From Diaporthe sp. PMI_573 (taxonomy: Eukaryota > Ascomycota > Sordariomycetes > Diaporthales > Diaporthaceae), in NCBI GenBank assembly GCA_021399435.1, contig JAJTUP010000027.1:434001-498000 (forward strand): DNA of 64,000 bases, written 5' to 3'. Below the pieces are notes generated by a model. The model saw nothing but the letters and a program-made list of their open reading frames with translations, made no database searches and was not told where the DNA came from. Positions 63,966-64,000 of this stretch are shown here, in pieces. Within the stretch, counting starts at the first letter, position 1, and each line of letters opens with the position of its first letter. Made by a program: the position numbers and the translations under genes.

Positions 63966-64000
63966 TCTGTTGTGATTAAAATAGGCTTCCCTCGCGGAGG

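Noticed and set aside
1..64000. CRISPR array, bacterial operons or ribosome-binding sites
   Set aside because: The sequence is fungal nuclear DNA; no regularly spaced direct repeats and no prokaryotic gene organisation.

Overview
The window is from a filamentous ascomycete (Pezizomycotina, probably Sordariomycetes; species not determinable). The signs are short introns of about 50-115 bases with GT...CTGAC/CTAAC...AG signals, single-copy fungal housekeeping genes, fungal-only families (FunK1 kinase, DUF3435, Zn2Cys6), and repeat copies full of nonsense codons of the kind left by repeat-induced point mutation (RIP).

The window has two compartments. Positions 1 to about 30,000 are an accessory, decayed block. 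In order it holds: the edge of a coiled-coil gene; two broken Zn2Cys6 genes (2,114-2,509 and 3,225-4,038); a broken LaeA/UMTA-type methyltransferase (4,258-5,574); a fused HD-domain/adenylate-kinase-like pseudogene (9,792-11,534); a complete but dead pogo-type transposon with 42-bp terminal inverted repeats and TA target duplication (12,128-13,982); an intron-containing tRNA-Lys(CUU) (17,328-17,478); the C-terminal part of a DUF3435 protein, the family that includes Starship captain recombinases (17,622-18,534); a FunK1 kinase pseudogene (19,486-21,869); several small unrecognised frames; and an HNH-nuclease-like gene (28,359-29,369). A 33-base 5' half of the same tRNA-Lys lies at 30,001-30,033.

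Positions of about 34,700-64,000 are core genome with intact genes: a coiled-coil/disordered protein with TTG where ATG is expected (34,717-37,026); a mitochondrial HAD hydrolase of the CECR5/YKR070W type (38,495-40,086); a CNL1-like BLOC-1 subunit (44,752-45,324); choline kinase (46,557-49,401, three exons); SCO1 (50,381-51,411, two exons) head to head with an SPP1-like COMPASS PHD protein (51,907-53,499, one in-frame intron); and a two-finger C2H2 factor (62,952-63,965). Spacers here are long, GC-rich and full of minisatellites, with a 9.4-kb stretch without a convincing gene at 53,500-62,951.

The core genes do unrelated housekeeping work: phospholipid synthesis, copper delivery to cytochrome oxidase, H3K4 methylation and endosomal sorting. 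The accessory block looks like a graveyard of mobile-element and cargo-type genes. Its most unusual item is the HD plus adenylate kinase fusion. Pogo, FunK1, HD-AK and one Zn2Cys6 gene decayed by nonsense changes without frameshifts; the methyltransferase and the other Zn2Cys6 gene carry frameshifts.
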